Positions 60,329 to 64,000 of a stretch of DNA of 64,000 bases are shown piece by piece (within the stretch, counting starts at the first letter, position 1; each line of letters opens with the position of its first letter). The stretch comes from Bacteroidota bacterium. GTDB taxonomy: Bacteria; Bacteroidota; Bacteroidia; Chitinophagales; Chitinophagaceae. The stretch is from contig JAEYQO010000058.1 of NCBI GenBank assembly GCA_023409975.1, positions 1 through 64,000 of the forward strand, read 5' to 3'. The notes beneath the pieces were generated by a model. The model was given only the letters and a program-made list of their open reading frames with translations, was not told where the DNA came from and did not search any database. The position numbers and the translations under genes were made by a program.

Positions 60329-61369
60329 ATGAAAAACCTGGTTATCGGCAGCTTAACAATACTCTTCAGCGGTGCAGTCTTATTCACAGCCTGCCAGCCG
60401 GATCCAGCTTTCCGTCCTCAAAAATCTTTTGGTTTTGAGATCCCCGAAGGTTGGCCTGAACCAATTTACAATTTTGAGAATAACCCCCTGACAGAAGAGG
60501 GGTTTGAATTGGGAAGAAAGCTTTTCTTCGACCCCAGACTCAGTAGAAATAACATAATTTCCTGCGGTAGCTGCCATCAGCCCTTTTCCGCCTTTGCACA
60601 CCTGAATCACGACCTCAGCCATGGGGTCGACGATCTCTTAGGCACACGCAACTCACCTCCGATGTTTAATCTCAACTGGCACCCCGCCTTCTTCTGGGAT
60701 GGTGGCGTCAATCATATCGAGGTGCAACCAATCAATCCTATTCAGAACCCGGTTGAAATGGATGAGAAATTGGAAAATGTCGTAGCAAAGGTTCAGTCAG
60801 ACCCCGACTATCGACAACGGTTCAGCAAAGTGTTTGGAGATGACGAAGTGAATACGCAACGGATTCTTAAAGCCCTGACTCAGTTCATGGGAATGCTGGT
60901 GTCATCCAACTCTAAGTACGATAAATTTACCAGACAGGAAGCAGGTGGAGAAATGACAGCTCAGGAGCTGAATGGCCTGACGATCTTCCGTAATAATTGC
61001 GCAAGCTGCCATACAGAGCCTTTGTTTTCCGATTTTAGCTACCGCAATAATGGTTTACCTCCTTCAGTCGACGTAGGCAGAGAAATTATCACACAGGATC
61101 CCGCAGATCGTTCCAGATTCAAAGTGCCTTCCCTGCGAAATCTTAAATACACACCACCCTATATGCACGATGGCCAACTGAGAACATTGGAGCAGGTATT
61201 GGATCACTACACCAGTGGAATTCACCAATCTCCAACGCTGGATCCGCAATTAAAAAATGGTATCAGCCTGACAGAACAGGAAAAGGCAGATCTTCTGGCC
61301 TTCCTGAATACGCTGAACGATGAAGAATTTGTAAAGAATCCCAGGTTTCAGGAAGTAAGAGCAAACTGA
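60329..61369 (+). CDS. Di-heme cytochrome c peroxidase, MbnH/MauG family
   Basis: 346 residues: lipoprotein signal MKNLVIGSLTILFSGAVLFTAC (C22) and two c-type haem sites, C79-C82-H83 (CGSCH) and C224-C227-H228 (CASCH). The family features ELGRKLFFDPRLSRNNIISCGSCHQP, LGTRNSPPMFNLNWHPAFFWDGG, ALTQFMGMLVSSNSKYDKF and YMHDGQLRTLEQVLDHYTSG are all present. It is either a peroxide-reducing enzyme or, given the adjacent MbnP-like protein, an MbnH that carries out oxidative modification of that partner. It is anchored in a membrane facing the periplasm. The six-base gap shows one operon, closed by a terminator at 61390. Confidence 0.88.
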   Translation: MKNLVIGSLTILFSGAVLFTACQPDPAFRPQKSFGFEIPEGWPEPIYNFENNPLTEEGFELGRKLFFDPRLSRNNIISCGSCHQPFSAFAHLNHDLSHGVDDLLGTRNSPPMFNLNWHPAFFWDGGVNHIEVQPINPIQNPVEMDEKLENVVAKVQSDPDYRQRFSKVFGDDEVNTQRILKALTQFMGMLVSSNSKYDKFTRQEAGGEMTAQELNGLTIFRNNCASCHTEPLFSDFSYRNNGLPPSVDVGREIITQDPADRSRFKVPSLRNLKYTPPYMHDGQLRTLEQVLDHYTSGIHQSPTLDPQLKNGISLTEQEKADLLAFLNTLNDEEFVKNPRFQEVRAN

Positions 61370-61389
61370 CCGATAAGATTATTGGATTT

Positions 61390-61421
61390 AAAAAAAGGGC
61401 TACGATCGCAGCCCTTTTTTT
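61390..61421. terminator. Bidirectional intrinsic terminator
   Basis: Hairpin GGGCT/AGCCC with an A run on the left and seven T on the right; it serves the MbnH-like gene and the converging lipoprotein gene. Confidence 0.85.
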
Positions 61422-61725
61422 AATCCTTTTTGATATCCTCTACATACACCAGTTCATAAAATGAATGTGGCGGCTCGAACTGACAGGTGTCGAGTATTCC
61501 GCTGGCTTTCAGCTTCACCTTCACTTTCAGATCATTATGCTGGAAAGCAGAAGGGAGCTGATAAGGCTTCTCAAGCTTGCCATCTGTCATCTTAAGCAGG
61601 TACCCGCAACCCTCTTGTGTAATATCTCCGGTGTCAATCACTGTTGCGCTGACATATCCTTTATCTTTTTCGCAGGAAGTGGCCATAAAAGTAGCCGCAG
61701 TGAGTACCAGTAAAACTTTACGCAT
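61420..61725 (-). CDS. Small lipoprotein, unknown
   Basis: 101 residues: lipoprotein signal MRKVLLVLTAATFMATSC (C18), then a compact domain (VSATVIDTGDITQEGCGYLLKMTDGKLEKPYQLPSAFQHNDLKVKVKLKASGILDTCQFEPPHSFYELVYVEDIKKD). Two further cysteines (in EGCGYLL and LDTCQF) could form a disulphide. The GCGYLL...DG...PxxLP pattern recurs in small Bacteroidota lipoproteins of unknown role. It converges on the MbnP/MbnH-like operon. Confidence 0.72.
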   Translation of the reverse strand: MRKVLLVLTAATFMATSCEKDKGYVSATVIDTGDITQEGCGYLLKMTDGKLEKPYQLPSAFQHNDLKVKVKLKASGILDTCQFEPPHSFYELVYVEDIKKD

Positions 61726-61795
61726 GGCTATACAATCATCATTTTGAACGGTTAAAATACAAAAAACCAGTCATGCAGCAATAGCAGACCCGATT

Positions 61796-62509
61796 TTAGT
61801 TCGCCGTAAACTTGTAACCTATACCACGGATGGAATGAAAATGTCTCGGATGGCGACTATCATGCTCAAAATACTTCCTGAAGTTGAGAATGAAATTATC
61901 AATGGTCCTGGTTGTCGGATAGACATTATATCCCCACACAACCTGCAGAATGGTTTCGCGGGATACCACCTCTCCTTCATGTTCGATCAACAGTTTTAAA
62001 AGAGCAGCTTCCTTCTTACTGAGCTCCTGGATCTTCCCGGATTTGTCAATCGCCTCATGAGCCGAAAAATCAATCTTGCATCCCTGAAACTCATATGCAT
62101 CGGGAACACTGTGCGGCGCCTTGATCTTTTTATTCTTATGGATGAGCTTATCGACTCTCAATAACAACTCCTCCAGATTAAATGGCTTTGTCAGATAATC
62201 GTCACCCCCCTTCTTCAACCCCTCTACCCTGTCTGCACTGCTGTTTCTCGCGGAAAGGAACAGGATGGGTACATCATTATGCTGCATTCTAATGGTTTCG
62301 CAGACTGTAATGCCATCAAGCTCAGGCAACATGATATCGAGGATGATCAGGTCAAAATATTCGTTCTTGACGGTCTTCAGAACCGCAGGCCCATTATCTA
62401 CTGTCGTGATCTCGTACCCCTCCAGTTCAAGGTTCAGTTTCAGGGCTTCTCTAAGGCTTTCTTCGTCTTCTACAACCAGGATGGAGGCTTTGGTTTCTCT
62501 GTGTATCAT
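61796..62509 (-). CDS. OmpR/PhoB-type response regulator, orphan
   Basis: 237 residues. Receiver domain (about 8-125) with VVEDEE, phosphoacceptor D58 in LIILDIMLPELDG and the lysine of DDYLTKPF. A winged-helix DNA-binding domain follows (about 140-237, LSKKEAALLKLLIEHEGEVVSRETILQVVWGYNVYPTTRTIDNFILNFRKYFE, SIRGIGYKF). No kinase gene is adjacent; the only HisKA-type kinase without a regulator in the window is at 35247. I start at the ATG of MIHRETKAS, twelve codons inside the open frame, because it lies 21 bases after a TATTTTTA -7-like box. Confidence 0.92.
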   Translation of the reverse strand: MIHRETKASILVVEDEESLREALKLNLELEGYEITTVDNGPAVLKTVKNEYFDLIILDIMLPELDGITVCETIRMQHNDVPILFLSARNSSADRVEGLKKGGDDYLTKPFNLEELLLRVDKLIHKNKKIKAPHSVPDAYEFQGCKIDFSAHEAIDKSGKIQELSKKEAALLKLLIEHEGEVVSRETILQVVWGYNVYPTTRTIDNFILNFRKYFEHDSRHPRHFHSIRGIGYKFTAN

Positions 62510-62530
62510 AAGTAATTCTTTTAGCTGAGA

Positions 62531-62538
62531 TAAAAATA
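62531..62538 (-). promoter_or_regulatory. -7-like box of the OmpR-type regulator
   Basis: TATTTTTA on the minus strand, one base off consensus, 21 bases before the proposed start. Confidence 0.4.
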
Positions 62539-62671
62539 ATGACAATTCATTCAGCTGGTCAATAGTACGATGTTAGATATGATTTTCCCATGACGAAGAA
62601 CCTGATTTCTATCATTTTTATGACAATTAACGGCAGCTAGCAAAGTTTATTATAAAAAGAAATTTCGCAAG

Positions 62672-62701
62672 TTGGCTGAAAAAGAAATTTCTCTACCTTT
62701 G
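62672..62701 (+). promoter_or_regulatory. Promoter of tRNA-Leu
   Basis: TTG (62672-62674), 19-base spacer and TACCTTTG (62694-62701), ending 11 bases before the tRNA: the clearest -33/-7 pair in the window. Confidence 0.75.
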
Positions 62702-62712
62702 CCGCTCCTTAT

Positions 62713-62794
62713 GCGGGCGTGGTGAAATTGGTAGACACGCTAGACTTAGGATCTAGTGCCGCGAGGCTTGGGGGTTCGAGTCCCTCCGCCCGCA
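62713..62794 (+). tRNA. tRNA-Leu (anticodon UAG)
   Basis: An 82-nt class II tRNA. Acceptor stem GCGGGCG/CGCCCGC, D-arm with AAATTGGTAGAC, anticodon stem CTAGA/TCTAG around loop CTTAGGA (anticodon TAG at 62747-62749), a short variable arm, and T-arm with GGTTCGAGTCC. Discriminator A at 62794, the normal base for leucine. CCA is not encoded. It reads CUN codons. Confidence 0.96.
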
Positions 62795-62811
62795 CAGGAA
62801 AATCCTCAAAT

Positions 62812-62839
62812 CAGCCGGTCTCGTATCGGCTGTTTTTTT
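62812..62839 (+). terminator. Intrinsic terminator after tRNA-Leu
   Basis: Stem CAGCCG/CGGCTG with a nine-base loop and seven T, between the tRNA and the trigger factor gene. Confidence 0.8.
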
Positions 62840-62859
62840 AACTCATAAAGTAATTAAAC

Positions 62860-64000
62860 ATGGCTACGGTAACGCGCGAAAACATAGGTACGCTGCACGA
62901 TAAGATCACCGTAAAACTTACAAAGGAAGATTACTGGCCTTCCTTCGAAAAGTCACTGAAACAATTCGCCAAACAAGCGAATGTCCCCGGGTTCAGAAAG
63001 GGTATGGTGCCCGCCGGTATGATCCGCAAGATGTACGGACAGTCCATCTTCGGTGATGAAGTGATCCGCTCTGCGGGTTCCCAACTGGAGGATTATCTGA
63101 AAGAACAAAAGCTTTCCATCTTCGCACAGCCCATGATCATCCCGAACGAAGAGCGGACACAACTGGATATGAACAATCCGGGAGAGGTCGATTTCAGCTT
63201 CGAGATCGGCGTGAAACCGGAATTTGAAATCCCTCCTGTTAAGAATAAGGCCACAGTTACCCGCTACCAGATCGATATCACCGAAAAAATGGTAGAAGAT
63301 GAGGTCAACCGCATCAGCCGTCGCTATGGTAAAGTGGAGGATCGCGATGAGGTCGCCACAGATGACGATATCATCTACGCTACCTACGAACTGAGCGATG
63401 AAAATGGCACTGTAGCTGAAGAAAGCCAGAAAGTAGAAGATACTGTACTGTTCAGCAAAATGCCCGAAAAGCTGCGTGAGCAACTAAAAGGCAAAAAGCC
63501 AGGCGAAACTCTGGTATTCCGTCCGGCCGATATTGCAGAGGGGGATGAGCTGAACGCGTTCATGAAAGACCCTCTTAAATCCACTGCTGACGCTGCAGGC
63601 AACCATTATAAACTGACTCTTACAAAAGTCGGTTTCCTGATTCCTGCTGAACTGAATTCCGAGCTCTTCCTCCAGACGTTTCCTAATGATATGATCGCAG
63701 ATGAAGCTGCCTTCAGTGAAAAGGTACGCGAGGAACTTTCTACGGAATATGGAAGAGTAACCCGTGACCGTCTTCATAATGAGATCTATGAACTCCTGGT
63801 TCATAATACACCCATCCAACTGCCGGAGACTTTCCTGAAGCGCTGGCTGAAGGAAGGTCAGGAAAAACCGAAGTCTGATGAAGAAGTGGAAAGGGAATAT
63901 CCCGGTATGGACCACCAACTGCGTTGGACACTCATCTCCGATCAGCTTATGATCGAAAACCAGATCCAGGTTTCCCGTCAGGAAGTGATCGATGATATCA
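62860..64000 (+). CDS. tig: Trigger factor (5' part; runs off the window)
   Basis: The frame stays open for 380 codons to the edge. It starts MATVTRENIGTLHDKITVKLTKEDYWPSFEKSLKQFAKQANVPGFRKGMVPAGMIRKMYG; the GFRKG signature is the ribosome-binding loop. An N-terminal ribosome-binding domain (about 1-115) and a degenerate FKBP-like segment (about 150-245) are followed by the C-terminal chaperone arms (VREELSTEYGRVTRDRLHNEIYELLVHNTPIQLPETFLKRWL). It binds nascent chains at the exit tunnel. The C-terminus lies outside the window; clpP and clpX commonly follow in this phylum. Confidence 0.92.
   Translation, partial: MATVTRENIGTLHDKITVKLTKEDYWPSFEKSLKQFAKQANVPGFRKGMVPAGMIRKMYGQSIFGDEVIRSAGSQLEDYLKEQKLSIFAQPMIIPNEERTQLDMNNPGEVDFSFEIGVKPEFEIPPVKNKATVTRYQIDITEKMVEDEVNRISRRYGKVEDRDEVATDDDIIYATYELSDENGTVAEESQKVEDTVLFSKMPEKLREQLKGKKPGETLVFRPADIAEGDELNAFMKDPLKSTADAAGNHYKLTLTKVGFLIPAELNSELFLQTFPNDMIADEAAFSEKVREELSTEYGRVTRDRLHNEIYELLVHNTPIQLPETFLKRWLKEGQEKPKSDEEVEREYPGMDHQLRWTLISDQLMIENQIQVSRQEVIDDI

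Overview
The window looks like a chromosomal segment of a Bacteroidota bacterium, most likely from the Chitinophagaceae or close relatives, with mid-range GC. Evidence from the sequence: six proteins carry type IX secretion (T9SS) sorting tails; the gliding/T9SS factors GldH and a PorD-like protein are present; there is a SusC-type outer-membrane receptor and a propeller-type hybrid sensor; there are two ECF sigma/anti-sigma modules; and many genes are preceded by the Bacteroidota -7 promoter box TAnnTTTG rather than a Shine-Dalgarno site.

Layout. 1-2000: gene-poor and repeat-rich, with 6-, 7- and 11-nt tandem arrays and two tiny membrane-protein genes. 2.0-5.3 kb: a TPR hybrid histidine kinase and a membrane-anchored receiver protein. 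5.3-9.1 kb: an aminotransferase ending inside a REP-like palindrome, then the operon coaBC-porD-DUF4296 lipoprotein. 9.2-10.1 kb: ECF sigma and a membrane partner. 10.3-15.6 kb: a small secreted protein, a T9SS cargo protein and a TPR kinase/NarL regulator pair. 15.9-21.9 kb: an AT-richer island of T9SS cargo including a subtilisin/beta-helix protein. 22.1-23.6 kb: a complete hipBA toxin-antitoxin module with two palindromic operators. 23.7-25.6 kb: hscA. 25.9-29.5 kb: NarL regulator and propeller kinase. 29.7-36.8 kb: TonB-type receptor, EnvC-like protein, yicC, gldH, an orphan kinase and rnhB. 37.0-41.0 kb: a large membrane protein and an ECF sigma/anti-sigma/beta-barrel operon. 41.1-47.8 kb: ligA, a type-B T9SS PKD protein and uvrB. 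47.9-50.8 kb: TPR protein, PstS-like lipoprotein and a small membrane protein. 50.9-51.9 kb: rplU-rpmA followed by a histone-H1-like Lys/Ala repeat protein. 52.0-53.5 kb: GH3-family protein. 53.5-54.1 kb: gene-free, with two 11-nt-period arrays. 54.1-61.7 kb: S41 protease, T9SS cargo, LRR protein, glyS, an unknown small protein, an MbnP/MbnH-like pair and an unknown lipoprotein. 61.8-64.0 kb: OmpR regulator, tRNA-Leu(UAG) and the start of trigger factor.

Themes. Envelope biogenesis and secretion (PorD, GldH, EnvC, S41, T9SS cargo) sit among house-keeping genes (coaBC, rnhB, ligA, uvrB, glyS, rplU, rpmA, tig) and many two-component genes (five kinases, five full-length regulators or receiver proteins). 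The least explained features are: non-coding arrays with a strict 11-nt period whose sequence drifts while the period does not; very short spacing between -7 boxes and start codons in several house-keeping genes; a promoter cassette shared by two T9SS cargo loci; and the twin operators of hipBA. Start codons were re-chosen where a signal peptide, family N-terminus or promoter position ruled out the longest frame.
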